Positions 31,350-39,499 of a stretch of 44,863 nucleotides of DNA are shown in pieces. The notes under the pieces are model-generated. The model searched no databases and had not been told where the DNA came from. It saw only the letters and a program-made list of their open reading frames with translations. The stretch is from JBHHYR01 sp046757585 (GTDB lineage Bacteria > Desulfobacterota > Binatia > HRBIN30), in contig JBHHYR010000007.1 of NCBI GenBank assembly GCA_046757585.1, forward strand, positions 1 through 44,863, written 5' to 3'. Every line of letters begins with the position of its first letter. The first letter of the stretch is position 1. The position numbers were made by a program, and so were the translations under genes.

Positions 31350-32177
31350 ATGTCGACGCCGATTGTCGTGTGCGGCGCGGCCGGCCGTATGGGCCGTACT
31401 CTCATTGGCTTGGTCGTTCAGAGCGACACGGCCAGGCTCGTTGGCGCCGTCGAGGCCCCCGGCCACGAGGCGCTCGGCCGCGACGCCGGCGAAGTGGCAG
31501 CTGCGGGCACTGTCGGGGTAACGATCACCGCCGATTTTGATGCCGTTGCGACCGCTGAGGCGGTCACGTTGGACTTCACGAACGCTGCAGCTGCCCTGGA
31601 ACACCTGCGCGCCGCAGTGCGGCGGCAAAGCCCGATCGTCATCGGCTCGACAGGTTTCACACCACCGCAGGAGCAGGAGATCGACGCCCTGGCCCCGCAG
31701 ACCCGGTGTGTCATCGCGCCGAACATGAGCGTTGGGATAGCCGTGCTGCAACGCTTGGTACGCCAAACGGCTATGGCGCTCGGGGCGGATTTCGATCCTG
31801 AGATCGTCGAGATACATCATCGCATGAAGATCGATGCACCCAGCGGCACCGCGCTCGCCCTCGCACAGACGGTCGCGGAGGCAACGGAGCGCACGCTTGC
31901 AACCGACGTCGTGTACGGGCGCCACGGCGTAGTCGGCCAGCGCACACGCAAGGAAATCGGCGTACTGGCCGTGCGCGGCGGCGACGTGGTCGGGGATCAC
32001 AGCGTGATTTTCGCCGGACTCGGAGAGCGCCTCGAGCTCACGCACCGCGCGCAGAGCCGCGCATGCCTCGCCCGCGGGGCGTTGCGTGCCGCCCTCTGGC
32101 TGGTGCACCAACCGACCGGCCGCTACGACATGCACGACGTCCTCGGCTGGCACGGCGCACAGCAAAGGCCTCTCTGA
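31350..32177 (+). CDS. dapB: 4-hydroxy-tetrahydrodipicolinate reductase
   Basis: NAD(P)H-dependent reductase after DapA. 275 residues from the ATG at 31350 (E. coli 273); an upstream open frame to 31149 overlaps dapA and is not conserved. The dinucleotide loop is GAAGRMG, the catalytic segment is EIHHRMKIDAPSGTAL, and RGGDVVGDHSVIF and the C-terminal GRYDMHDVLG are typical. The start overlaps the stop of a four-codon frame (ATGAGCCTATTATAATG, 31336-31352), and that overlap spells a perfect TATAAT. The 145-base gap to dapA suggests partly independent expression. No dapD, dapE or dapL follows, so which DAP branch operates cannot be told from here. Confidence 0.96.
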   Translation: MSTPIVVCGAAGRMGRTLIGLVVQSDTARLVGAVEAPGHEALGRDAGEVAAAGTVGVTITADFDAVATAEAVTLDFTNAAAALEHLRAAVRRQSPIVIGSTGFTPPQEQEIDALAPQTRCVIAPNMSVGIAVLQRLVRQTAMALGADFDPEIVEIHHRMKIDAPSGTALALAQTVAEATERTLATDVVYGRHGVVGQRTRKEIGVLAVRGGDVVGDHSVIFAGLGERLELTHRAQSRACLARGALRAALWLVHQPTGRYDMHDVLGWHGAQQRPL

Positions 32178-32230
32178 TGCCCCCCTCTCTCCTCGCCCCC
32201 GGGCCGCTTCGTGTGGCTGCGCCACGGTGC

Positions 32231-32261
32231 TTGACTTTGGGTAGTCCCGCCATGGTACATT
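32231..32261 (+). promoter_or_regulatory. Possible promoter upstream of the thiolase gene
   Basis: TTGACT (32231-32236, 5/6) and TACATT (32256-32261, 4/6) lie 19 bases apart, longer than ideal. A start here would give a leader of about 285 bases. Confidence 0.3.
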
Positions 32262-32360
32262 CGCCATGAGCGGTGACCACGAGTCCAAGTACCGGGTTGA
32301 GGTGTTCGTCCCGGGGCGTCAGGACATTGTCCCGTACAGGACCGTAAATCCCGTTATCGG

Positions 32361-32400
32361 GAGCGCCGACCTCAGTGTGGCGCCGCTCATTTTCTTCCTT
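32361..32400 (+). terminator. Terminator-like stem with T-rich tail
   Basis: GAGCGCC (32361-32367) can pair with GG (32379-32380) plus CGCTC (32384-32388), with a 3-base bulge on the right arm; ATTTTCTTCCTT follows. The bulge and the C-interrupted tail make it weak. It could end read-through from dapB or attenuate the thiolase transcript. Confidence 0.3.
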
Positions 32401-32553
32401 CCTGTTGGAAGGGTCGCGCGCGGGGCGGATCGTAATGCCCGGGACCGGCGGTGCTCCGCACAGGTAGGTGACTGCGTCGGCAACAGCCTTGATGGGACAC
32501 TCGCGAGCGCCAGAACGTGACTGCTCCCAAGCTCCGGCCAGGCGGAGGTGAAA

Positions 32554-33774
32554 ATGCGCCATCTGAGAGACGCGATGCTGGCCGGCTACGTACGGACGCC
32601 TTTCGGCAAAGCCGACCCGCAGCGGGGCTTCTTCCGCACTGTGCGCTCGGATGATCTTGCCGCCATCGTTCTGCGGGAAATCCTGCAGCGGACCGGCGTC
32701 GCAGCGAAGGACGTAGACGGGATCATTCTCGGCGCGGTCGAGATGATGGGTGAACAGGCCCACCCAGGCACCGCCATCCCCTTTCTGGCAGGGTTTCCGC
32801 CGCACGTGACTGGTCTGAGCGTCGAGCGTGCCTGTACCACCGCAATGATGGCCATTCACATCGCCGCAATGAACGTTCGCTGCGGCCAAGGTGATGTTTA
32901 CATTGCCGGCGGCCTCGACAGCATGACGCATTTTCGGATTCCCGTCATCAAGGACGGGATGGACATGAACGACATCATCAAGCAGTCGGGAACGATGCTC
33001 TCTACCATGAACCCCAATCCGAAGATGGCAGAGATGATCAACCTGATCGACCTCAACGGTGGCCAGGGTGCGGAACGGCTGTGCGAGCAGTTCGATATTT
33101 CCCGGCGCGCGATGGACGAATGGGCGCTTCGCAGCCACCAGCGAGCGATCGCAGCGGTTGGCCGCCTGCGCGAAGAGATGGTGCCGGTCGACGGTCTACT
33201 GCCCGACGGGACCGCAGCACGGATTGACTACGACCAGGGGCCGCGGCGCGACACGAGTTTGGAACGGATCAGCGCGCTGGCGCCTGTCTACCGCCCCAAC
33301 GGTCGTATCACGGCGGCCACCTCGTCCGGCCAAGCGGACGGGGCTGCGGTCTGCATGATCATGTCACGTGAGCGCGTGCAGGCTCTCGGTCTCACGCCGC
33401 TGGCACGCATCCACACCGTAGCCACCGGTGCCTGCGCGCCAACTGACCTGATTTATTCCGCGATTCCCGCGACGCACAAGGCGCTCCGCCTGTCCGGGCT
33501 CGCCATGGGCGACTGCCAGATCATCGAGGTCAACGAGGCGTTCGCCTGCGCACCTATCGCCCTGATGCGCGAGTTCAAGATGCCCGAGGCCGACGCGGAG
33601 AAGATCAACGTTAACGGTGGCGCGTGCGCCATTGGGCACCCGGTCGGTGCATCCGGCGCTCGCCTGGTCGGCACCAGCGCGCTGGAGCTCCGGCGTCGCG
33701 CTGGCCAGTTCGCCCTGGCCACGATCTGCGGCGGAATGGGGCAAGGAGCCACGACGATTCTGGAAAACGTCTGA
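32554..33774 (+). CDS. Thiolase-family acetyl-CoA acyltransferase
   Basis: 406 residues from the ATG at 32554, with GGAGG five bases upstream. Condensing or degradative thiolase acting on acyl-CoA. The nucleophile is C94 (VERACTTAMMAIH), the histidine lies in NVNGGACAIGHPVGASGAR and the second cysteine in TICGGMGQG, so the active site is complete. The substrate loop NEAFACAPIAL is also typical. Biosynthetic (acetoacetyl-CoA) and beta-oxidation roles cannot be separated by eye; no hydroxyacyl-CoA dehydrogenase is adjacent. A PCMT-family methyltransferase gene follows after 58 bases. Confidence 0.93.
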   Translation: MRHLRDAMLAGYVRTPFGKADPQRGFFRTVRSDDLAAIVLREILQRTGVAAKDVDGIILGAVEMMGEQAHPGTAIPFLAGFPPHVTGLSVERACTTAMMAIHIAAMNVRCGQGDVYIAGGLDSMTHFRIPVIKDGMDMNDIIKQSGTMLSTMNPNPKMAEMINLIDLNGGQGAERLCEQFDISRRAMDEWALRSHQRAIAAVGRLREEMVPVDGLLPDGTAARIDYDQGPRRDTSLERISALAPVYRPNGRITAATSSGQADGAAVCMIMSRERVQALGLTPLARIHTVATGACAPTDLIYSAIPATHKALRLSGLAMGDCQIIEVNEAFACAPIALMREFKMPEADAEKINVNGGACAIGHPVGASGARLVGTSALELRRRAGQFALATICGGMGQGATTILENV

Positions 33775-33832
33775 CGCCATGACGGGCGAAACTGCCGCCC
33801 TCATCCCTCGGGCCCAAACGGGCCTCCGGTAA

Positions 33833-34744
33833 ATGACCGTCCCTGATGACGACACAGCCAGTGCTCGTAACACCCTAGTCGACGATCTCATCCAGCGTCG
33901 CATCATCCAGACACCGGCCGTCGAACGCGCCTTCCGCGCGGTCCCGCGCCATGCCTTTCTCCCAACGCCGTTCCTGCTCCCTATCGACCCGTTTGCCACG
34001 GAGATGGAGGAAACCAGAGATGCGCGGCGCGCATACAGTGACACCGTTGTGGCCGCCAACGAAAACGTCAGCTCCGTGGCCCCCAGCACGGGTGCTGAAC
34101 AGATCGAGCAGCTGCTTGTGGGAGAGGGGATGCGCGTGCTGCATGTGGGCGCTGGCACCGGCTACTATACGGCGATCCTGGCAGAGTTAGTGGGGGAACA
34201 AGGGACGGTGCTCGGGATGGAATACGCGGCGGATCTGGCAGAGCTGAGCGCTGGGTTCTTGGGCCAGGCAGGGTACACGAACGTGACGATTCGCGAGGGC
34301 GATGGCGCGTTCGGAATACCGGAGGCAGGGCCCTTCGACCGCATCCTGGTCAGTGCGGCGGTGACGGATATCGCCCCGGCGTGGATCTCGCAGCTCGAGC
34401 TCGACGGGCGGCTGGTCTTGCCGCTGTGTCACGGCGGCGGGCTCGGGCGGCCGTTGAGCGGTGGCGTCATCCTCACGGTGCAGAAGACGGCAAACGGTCT
34501 GTGGGGCGACTTCTCCAGCAACGGGTTGTTCGCGCCGCTGCGAGGAACCTTGACGCCCGCCGGCGACGACACGGCTGCTCTCGCGGACGGCTTGCAGCGC
34601 TGGCGGGCCCTGGAGGACTTCCTGCGCACTCACCTGCCCGTTTGCATCGCCATGAAGGCGAATCTCCCCCGCGTCCCCGGGCCGAGCAGCGTCCCGTGGC
34701 AGTTGGAAACGCGCAACGCCATCATGTGGATTCAACCGAACTAA
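33833..34744 (+). CDS. PCMT-family SAM-dependent methyltransferase
   Basis: 303 residues. The N-terminal half resembles protein-L-isoaspartate O-methyltransferase: TPAVERAFRAVPRHAFLP, ANENVSSVAPST (the Ser-rich substrate loop), SAM motif I VLHVGAGTGYYTAILAELVG (102-121) and the GPFDRILVSAAVTDI strand. The protein is about 90 residues longer than standard PCMT, with an extra C-terminal region (after about 210) that I do not recognise. It may repair isoaspartyl residues or methylate another target. It probably shares a transcript with the thiolase and converges on rplQ. Confidence 0.82.
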   Translation: MTVPDDDTASARNTLVDDLIQRRIIQTPAVERAFRAVPRHAFLPTPFLLPIDPFATEMEETRDARRAYSDTVVAANENVSSVAPSTGAEQIEQLLVGEGMRVLHVGAGTGYYTAILAELVGEQGTVLGMEYAADLAELSAGFLGQAGYTNVTIREGDGAFGIPEAGPFDRILVSAAVTDIAPAWISQLELDGRLVLPLCHGGGLGRPLSGGVILTVQKTANGLWGDFSSNGLFAPLRGTLTPAGDDTAALADGLQRWRALEDFLRTHLPVCIAMKANLPRVPGPSSVPWQLETRNAIMWIQPN

Positions 34745-34768
34745 TCAGGGACCGACCCAGCCGTGCGT

Positions 34769-34814
34769 ACGGACTCGCGCGTGGCGCTGCACGCAGGGGC
34801 GGCGCACCGTCCGT
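34769..34814. terminator. Inverted repeat between convergent genes (weak terminator candidate)
   Basis: ACGGAC (34769-34774) and GTCCGT (34809-34814) form a 6-bp stem with a 34-base GC-rich loop in the 91 bases between the methyltransferase stop and the rplQ stop. There is no T-run. This is where both transcripts should end. Confidence 0.2.
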
Positions 34815-34835
34815 CGCGCCTGGCTCCGCGACACC

Positions 34836-35288
34836 TCAACCCATCGGCGACATCGCGGGCGACTCCGCCTTCTTCTCCGCTCGGCGCCGGCGCCGTTCGC
34901 GTTTTCTCTCCGCCTCCGCCTTCGAAGCCTCACCGCGGTCAGTCAGTTCAATGATCGACATGGGGGCTGCGTCACCATGGCGGTGCCCGAGCTTCACCAC
35001 GCGTGTATAACCACCCGGTCGCTCACCGAAGCGATCCGCGACCTCGTCGAACAGTTTGCGCACAACCCGGCGCTGGCGAACGTACGACAGGGCCTGCCGC
35101 CGCGCCTGCAAGGTGCCGCGTTTACCTAAGGTGATCATCCGGTCGGCGATCCGCCGCAATTCCTTCGCCTTTGCGTCCGTCGTGCGCACCTGTTCGTGCT
35201 CGAGCAGAGCCGTGACCAGGTTGCGCAAGAGCGCCTTCCGGTGGGCGGCGCTCCGATTCAGCTTACGTCCAGCCTTCAAATGTCTCAT
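34836..35288 (-). CDS. rplQ: 50S ribosomal protein L17
   Basis: bL17 lies near the exit tunnel of the large subunit. The core (MRHLKAGRKLNRSAAHRKALLRN to the IIELTDRGE segment) is standard. The 150-residue length comes from a tail of about 30 residues that is very basic and then Ala/Pro-rich (KRERRRRRAEKKAESPAMSPMG), longer than the roughly 120-residue minimum. GGAG lies six bases before the ATG. Last gene of the alpha operon, 75 bases after rpoA. Confidence 0.97.
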   Translation of the reverse strand: MRHLKAGRKLNRSAAHRKALLRNLVTALLEHEQVRTTDAKAKELRRIADRMITLGKRGTLQARRQALSYVRQRRVVRKLFDEVADRFGERPGGYTRVVKLGHRHGDAAPMSIIELTDRGEASKAEAERKRERRRRRAEKKAESPAMSPMG

Positions 35289-35363
35289 TTGCAGCTCCGC
35301 TGGTGTGCGTGAGACGGCCGGTACCTCGGGACCGGCAGACGGGCCCGCCAGCCTGCAGCAGGG

Positions 35364-36386
35364 TCAGGCGCTCTCCTTTTCCTTGGTCCAGCGCCGATCC
35401 AGTTCGTCCCGCGAGGGGAAATTGTCGATCCGCATCCCGAAGTCCAGACCCATCTCACGAAGGATTTCCTTGATCTCGTTGAGGGACTTGCGGCCGAAGT
35501 TCTTGGTTTTCAGCATCTCCGCCTCGGTCTTCTGCACCAGCTCTCCGATATATTTGATGCCCGCGTTCTGCAGGCAGTTTGCTGAGCGGACGGAGAGCTC
35601 CAACTCCGCCACGCTGCGGAAGAGATTCTCGTTCAGGCCCGGACGTCCTTCTTCCGCCGCCTCGGCGGCTTCCGCTGCCTCCTCGAAATTCACAAAGATC
35701 GCCAGCTGGTCCTGAAGGATACGTGCGGCAAACGCCAGGGCGTCGTCGGGCCGGACGCTCCCGTCCGTCCACACCTCCATATTGAGCTTGTCGTAATCGG
35801 TCCGCTGCCCAACGCGAGCATTGGTCACGTGGTAGTTGACCTTACGAACGGGCGAAAATATCGCGTCGATGGGAATCGTGCCGACGGGCGCGTTTTCGTC
35901 CTTGTTGCGCTCGGCCGGTACGTAACCGCGACCGGTCTTGATCGTCAGTTCCATGTCGAGGCGGCCTTCCTTCGACAGGGTGGCAATGTGCAGGTCCGGG
36001 TTGAGGATCTCGACGTTCGGGCCGGCCTTGATGTCGCCCGCTTTGATCTCGCACTCACCCTTCGCCTCGATCCGTGCCGTGTCCTCTGTCCCATTGTGCA
36101 GCTTGAGGCGCACCTCTTTCAGGTTCAGCACGATGTCGGTCACGTCCTCGCGGACGCCGGGGAGGGTGGAAAACTCGTGCAGGACACCCTTCATCCGGAC
36201 CGCGTTGATGGCCGCACCCTGCAGCGACGACAGCAACGTGCGCCGCAGAGAGTTCCCGATGGTAATCCCGAAGCCGCGTTCGAACGGCTCACCCACGAAC
36301 TTGCCATACGTGGCCGTCAGGTTCTTCTCTTCCGCTTCCAGCTTCTTCGGCTTGATCAACGTGCGCCAATTCTGTTGCGGCAACAT
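35364..36386 (-). CDS. rpoA: DNA-directed RNA polymerase subunit alpha
   Basis: 340 residues. The N-terminal domain (GEPFERGFGITIGNSLRRTLL, the dimerisation helix) assembles the core enzyme, and the C-terminal domain (about 260-330; LELSVRSANCLQNAGI, TKNFGRKSLNEIKEIL) binds UP elements and activators. An Ala/Glu-rich linker (EEAAEAAEAAEEGRPG) of about 16 residues separates them. GGAGG lies eight bases before the ATG. Standard position between rpsD and rplQ. Confidence 0.98.
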   Translation of the reverse strand: MLPQQNWRTLIKPKKLEAEEKNLTATYGKFVGEPFERGFGITIGNSLRRTLLSSLQGAAINAVRMKGVLHEFSTLPGVREDVTDIVLNLKEVRLKLHNGTEDTARIEAKGECEIKAGDIKAGPNVEILNPDLHIATLSKEGRLDMELTIKTGRGYVPAERNKDENAPVGTIPIDAIFSPVRKVNYHVTNARVGQRTDYDKLNMEVWTDGSVRPDDALAFAARILQDQLAIFVNFEEAAEAAEAAEEGRPGLNENLFRSVAELELSVRSANCLQNAGIKYIGELVQKTEAEMLKTKNFGRKSLNEIKEILREMGLDFGMRIDNFPSRDELDRRWTKEKESA

Positions 36387-36423
36387 ATTTGAAACCTCCA
36401 GCAGGCCTGCGCCTGCAGTGGAC

Positions 36424-37050
36424 TCACTTCGAGTACAGCTCCACGATCAGCTTCTCGTTGATAGGCATGGTCAAATCCGCCCGCGTCGGCAACGCTTTCA
36501 CGCGGCCGCTAAACGCCTCCCGTTGCATCTCCAGCCAGTCCGGCACGCCACGACGTTCGGCCTGTTCGACGGCTTCGAGGATGCGGACCACCGCGCGGCT
36601 TTTTTCCCGCACACTCACGACCTGGCCGGGTCGCACGAGGTACGACGGAATATCGACTTTGCGGCCGTCGACCAGGATGTGCCCGTGGCGGGCGAGCTGG
36701 CGGGCTTCCGCACGTGAGGTTGCGAAGCCCATCCGGTACACCATATTGTCCAGCCGTTGTTCAAGCATCAGCAGCAGCGTTTCGCCGGTGACCCCCCGCC
36801 GGGCTTCAGCGAGGTGGAAGTAGCGCCGAAACTGCCGTTCCATCAGGCCATACATGCGCTTCACCTTCTGCTTCTCGCGCAGCTGCACGGCGTACTCGGA
36901 AAACTTGCTCCGTCCCTGACCGTGCTCTCCTGGCGGATAGTTGCGTCGTTCGATTGCGCACTTATCCGTGTAGCAGCGCTCTCCTTTCAGGAAGAGTTTC
37001 ACCCCTTCCCGCCGGCAGAGCCGGCAGACCGAATCCGTATAGCGAGCCAA
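36424..37050 (-). CDS. rpsD: 30S ribosomal protein S4
   Basis: uS4, a primary 16S rRNA-binding assembly protein and, in many bacteria, the translational repressor of the alpha operon. 208 residues. The N-terminus keeps four cysteines (CRLCRREG and CYTDKC), the zinc-binding C+ form. The S4 RNA-binding domain is at 95-160 (MVYRMGFATSRAEARQLARH). 18 bases after rpsK. Confidence 0.98.
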   Translation of the reverse strand: MARYTDSVCRLCRREGVKLFLKGERCYTDKCAIERRNYPPGEHGQGRSKFSEYAVQLREKQKVKRMYGLMERQFRRYFHLAEARRGVTGETLLLMLEQRLDNMVYRMGFATSRAEARQLARHGHILVDGRKVDIPSYLVRPGQVVSVREKSRAVVRILEAVEQAERRGVPDWLEMQREAFSGRVKALPTRADLTMPINEKLIVELYSK

Positions 37051-37068
37051 TGCTCCTCCTCCTCGTCC

Positions 37069-37488
37069 TTACACGCGCCGGCGCTTCGGAGGCCGGCAGC
37101 CGTTGTGCGGAATGGGCGTGACATCCTTGATCAAGCTGACCGCGAAGCCAGCAGCCTGCAGCGACCGCAGTGCTGACTCGCGGCCCGCGCCGGGCCCCTT
37201 GACGTACACCTGAACGGCACGCAAGCCGTAATCCATCGCCTTCTTGGCCGCTGCTTCTGCCGCCAGTTGCGCAGCGAACGGGGTGCCCTTGCGGGAGCCC
37301 TTGAAGCCGACCGAGCCGGAACTGGACCAGGCCACGACGTTGCCGGCCGGGTCCGTAATCGTAATGATCGTATTGTTGAATGTCGAGTGGATGTGGACTA
37401 CGCCTTCACTCACCATCTTCTTCGCCTTGCGGCGTTTCGCCGTCACCGCCTTATCGGCGGCCTTGGCGGCGCTGCTCTCCTTCGCCAT
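37069..37488 (-). CDS. rpsK: 30S ribosomal protein S11
   Basis: uS11 of the small-subunit platform. 139 residues with a basic, Ala/Lys-rich N-terminal extension before the conserved core (GVVHIHSTFNNTIITITD, GSRKGTPFAAQLAAE) and the usual C-terminus PIPHNGCRPPKRRRV. 20 bases after rpsM. Confidence 0.98.
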   Translation of the reverse strand: MAKESSAAKAADKAVTAKRRKAKKMVSEGVVHIHSTFNNTIITITDPAGNVVAWSSSGSVGFKGSRKGTPFAAQLAAEAAAKKAMDYGLRAVQVYVKGPGAGRESALRSLQAAGFAVSLIKDVTPIPHNGCRPPKRRRV

Positions 37489-37508
37489 GCTCTGCTCCTT
37501 GCAGGGTC

Positions 37509-37892
37509 CTACTTCTTGGCCCGCGGCTGCTTCTTGCCGGCAACCGTGCGGCGGGGGCCCTTACGCGTACGGGCATTCGTGTGCGTGCGCTGCCCGCGTA
37601 CCGGCAAGTTGCGCCGGTGCCGCAAGCCGCGATAGGAGCCGACGTCCATCAAGCGTTTGACGCTCATCGCCACTTCGCGACGCAGATCGCCCTCGACCTT
37701 GTACTGTGCGTCGATTCTCTGGCGAAGCTTGATCAGCTCGTCGTCGCTGAGGGCGTCGCTCTTCTTATCCATGTCGATTCCCTCGGCGGACAGAATCTTG
37801 CGCGCCGACGAGCGCCCGACCCCGTAGATGTAGGTCAGCGCGACCTCCACCCGCTTGTTGCGAGGCAGGTCCACTCCCGCGATACGTGCCAT
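37509..37892 (-). CDS. rpsM: 30S ribosomal protein S13
   Basis: uS13 of the small-subunit head, contacting the large subunit and P-site tRNA. 127 residues; the start MARIAGVDLPRNKRVEVAL, the helix-hairpin segment YIYGVGRSSARKIL and the tail GQRTHTNARTRKGPRRTV are canonical. 27 bases after rpmJ. Confidence 0.98.
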   Translation of the reverse strand: MARIAGVDLPRNKRVEVALTYIYGVGRSSARKILSAEGIDMDKKSDALSDDELIKLRQRIDAQYKVEGDLRREVAMSVKRLMDVGSYRGLRHRRNLPVRGQRTHTNARTRKGPRRTVAGKKQPRAKK

Positions 37893-37919
37893 GGCTCGTT
37901 GCTCCCTGGTCCTGCGCCG

Positions 37920-38033
37920 TCAGCCCTGCCGTTGTTTATGCCGCCGATTACTGCATTCCACGCGCAGCACGCCGTGACGGCGGATGACTTTGCACTTCTT
38001 GCAAATTGGTTTCACCGATGCTCGGACTTTCAT
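37920..38033 (-). CDS. rpmJ: 50S ribosomal protein L36
   Basis: bL36, 37 residues, starting MKVRASVKPICKKCKVIRRH. The zinc ligands (CKKC, C27, H32) are kept, so this is the zinc-binding form. It lies 41 bases after map with no infA between them, unlike the E. coli and Bacillus-type clusters that often carry infA nearby. Confidence 0.97.
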   Translation of the reverse strand: MKVRASVKPICKKCKVIRRHGVLRVECSNRRHKQRQG

Positions 38034-38074
38034 ATCATGCTCCGTGTGTTCACGCTTCTCCGCGCCACAGTGGG

Positions 38075-38836
38075 CTACAACCGGCTCAGCACATAGGGGC
38101 CATTGGAGGTAACCGCCACGGAATGCTCGAAATGCGCCGAGCGGCTGCCATCCTGGGTGACAGCCGTCCAGCCGTCCTGCTTCACGCGCACGTCCGGGCC
38201 TCCCGCGTTCACCATGGGTTCGATCGCCAGCACCATGCCCTCGCACAGCCGCACGCCGCGATCCGGCTGACCGTAGTTCGGCACCTGTGGCTCCTCATGC
38301 AAGCGCCGGCCGATGCCGTGTCCAACGAAGTCGCGAACCACCGAAAACCCCTCCCGCTCGACCCGTCCCTGAATCGCGGCCGACACGTCCCCGAGCCTGT
38401 TGCCCGCCCGAACCTGCTCGATGCCGGCCCACAGCGCCTCGCGCGTTGCCTGCATGAGGCGCTCGGCTTCCGGATCCGCGTGCCCAACGGCTACCGTCAC
38501 CGCCGCGTCGCCGTAGAAACCTTCGTAGCACACCCCAAAGTCCAGGCCGACGATGTCTGCTTCGTGCAACACCCGGCGCGCCGACGGGATCCCATGGACA
38601 ACCTCCTCATTGATCGACACACAGACGCTGCAGGGAAAGACCCGCCCGGCGACTTCGTAGCCTTTGAAAGCCGGTGTGGCACGGCGCTGCCGGGTCATCT
38701 GCTCCGCGACGCGATCGAGCTCGGCGGTGCTCACGCCCGGTCGGACCCGCCGGCACAGCTCCGCCAGCACTTCGGCAACAATCACGTTGGCCGTACGCAT
38801 GATCTCAATGTCCTGTGCTGACTTCAACGCGATCAT
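38075..38836 (-). CDS. map: Methionine aminopeptidase, type I
   Basis: Removes the initiator Met from nascent proteins with small second residues. 253 residues of the pita-bread fold. Metal ligands lie in GLDFGVCYEGFYGDAAVT (two Asp), GHGIGRRLHEEP (His), AIEPMV (Glu) and the C-terminal FEHSVAVT (Glu). The substrate histidine is in NEEVVHGIP. The start overlaps the adk stop by 4 bases (ATGA), the usual coupling in the spc cluster. Confidence 0.97.
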   Translation of the reverse strand: MIALKSAQDIEIMRTANVIVAEVLAELCRRVRPGVSTAELDRVAEQMTRQRRATPAFKGYEVAGRVFPCSVCVSINEEVVHGIPSARRVLHEADIVGLDFGVCYEGFYGDAAVTVAVGHADPEAERLMQATREALWAGIEQVRAGNRLGDVSAAIQGRVEREGFSVVRDFVGHGIGRRLHEEPQVPNYGQPDRGVRLCEGMVLAIEPMVNAGGPDVRVKQDGWTAVTQDGSRSAHFEHSVAVTSNGPYVLSRL

Positions 38837-39483
38837 CCCTTGCCCTGCACCCCAGCCCGCAGGCGGGCAAAGACCTGATCGCGGCTGCCGACCGCATCGA
38901 TCCCACGCAGCAACCCCTCCTCCCGGTAGCGGGCCAGCAATGGGGCGGTCTCCCGATCATACACCTCGAGGCGTGCCCGGATCGTTTCCTCCTGGTCATC
39001 GTTGCGTTGATACAAGGCGCCGTGGCACTTGTCGCAGGTGTCCGGGGTACGCGGCGGGTTGAGCCGGACATGGTACATGGCCCCGCACTCGCGACAGGTG
39101 CGCCGGCCGCTCAACCGCTTGACCACCTCGTCCCGGGGCACCACAAGACTGACGACGTGGTCGATGCGTGCTCCGGTCTCCGCAAGCACGCTTGCAAGTC
39201 TTGTGGCCTGTGCAACGTTGCGCGGAAATCCATCGAGGACAAAGCCGTTGCTGCAGGCGTCGCCCCGCAGCCGCTCCTCGATGGCCCCGAGCAAGATCTC
39301 ATCCGGCACGAGCTCGCCACGCTCCATGAATCGTTTCGCCTGCATTCCGAGCACCGTCTGCGCCTTCACCGCGGCGCGCAACAGATCGCCGGAGGATACA
39401 TGCGGTACCTTGCACTGCTGCTCCAACAGCTTTGCTTGCGTCCCCTTGCCCGCACCCGGGGGACCAATCAGAATCATGCGCAT
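38833..39483 (-). CDS. adk: Adenylate kinase
   Basis: Balances AMP, ADP and ATP. 216 residues, long-LID form. The P-loop is GPPGAGKGT (8-16), the NMP region is SSGDLLRAAV, and DGFPRN is present. The LID domain carries CRECG and CDKC, a four-cysteine zinc site common in Gram-positives and several deep Gram-negative lineages rather than E. coli. It follows secY by 16 bases and overlaps map by 4. Confidence 0.97.
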   Translation of the reverse strand: MRMILIGPPGAGKGTQAKLLEQQCKVPHVSSGDLLRAAVKAQTVLGMQAKRFMERGELVPDEILLGAIEERLRGDACSNGFVLDGFPRNVAQATRLASVLAETGARIDHVVSLVVPRDEVVKRLSGRRTCRECGAMYHVRLNPPRTPDTCDKCHGALYQRNDDQEETIRARLEVYDRETAPLLARYREEGLLRGIDAVGSRDQVFARLRAGVQGKG

Positions 39484-39499
39484 CAGGGCTCCCGGTCTC

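Larger units (their letters stand above)
32178..32553 (+). other. Intergenic region dapB-thiolase
   Basis: 376 bases with no convincing gene. An 84-codon open frame at 32266-32520 has no Shine-Dalgarno or recognisable similarity. The stretch contains a possible promoter at 32231-32261 and a terminator-like stem at 32361-32400, which together suggest that the thiolase pair is a separate transcription unit from the lysine block. However, the stem lies downstream of the promoter, so one of the two calls may be wrong. Confidence 0.5.

Noticed and set aside
32266..32520. 84-codon plus-strand frame between dapB and the thiolase gene
   Set aside because: No ribosome-binding site, no family pattern, an Arg-rich shadow-like second half, and it covers terminator- and promoter-like sequences.
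32038..33138. 366-codon minus-strand frame across dapB end, spacer and thiolase
   Set aside because: It overlaps two well-supported genes on the other strand, has no Shine-Dalgarno and no recognisable similarity.
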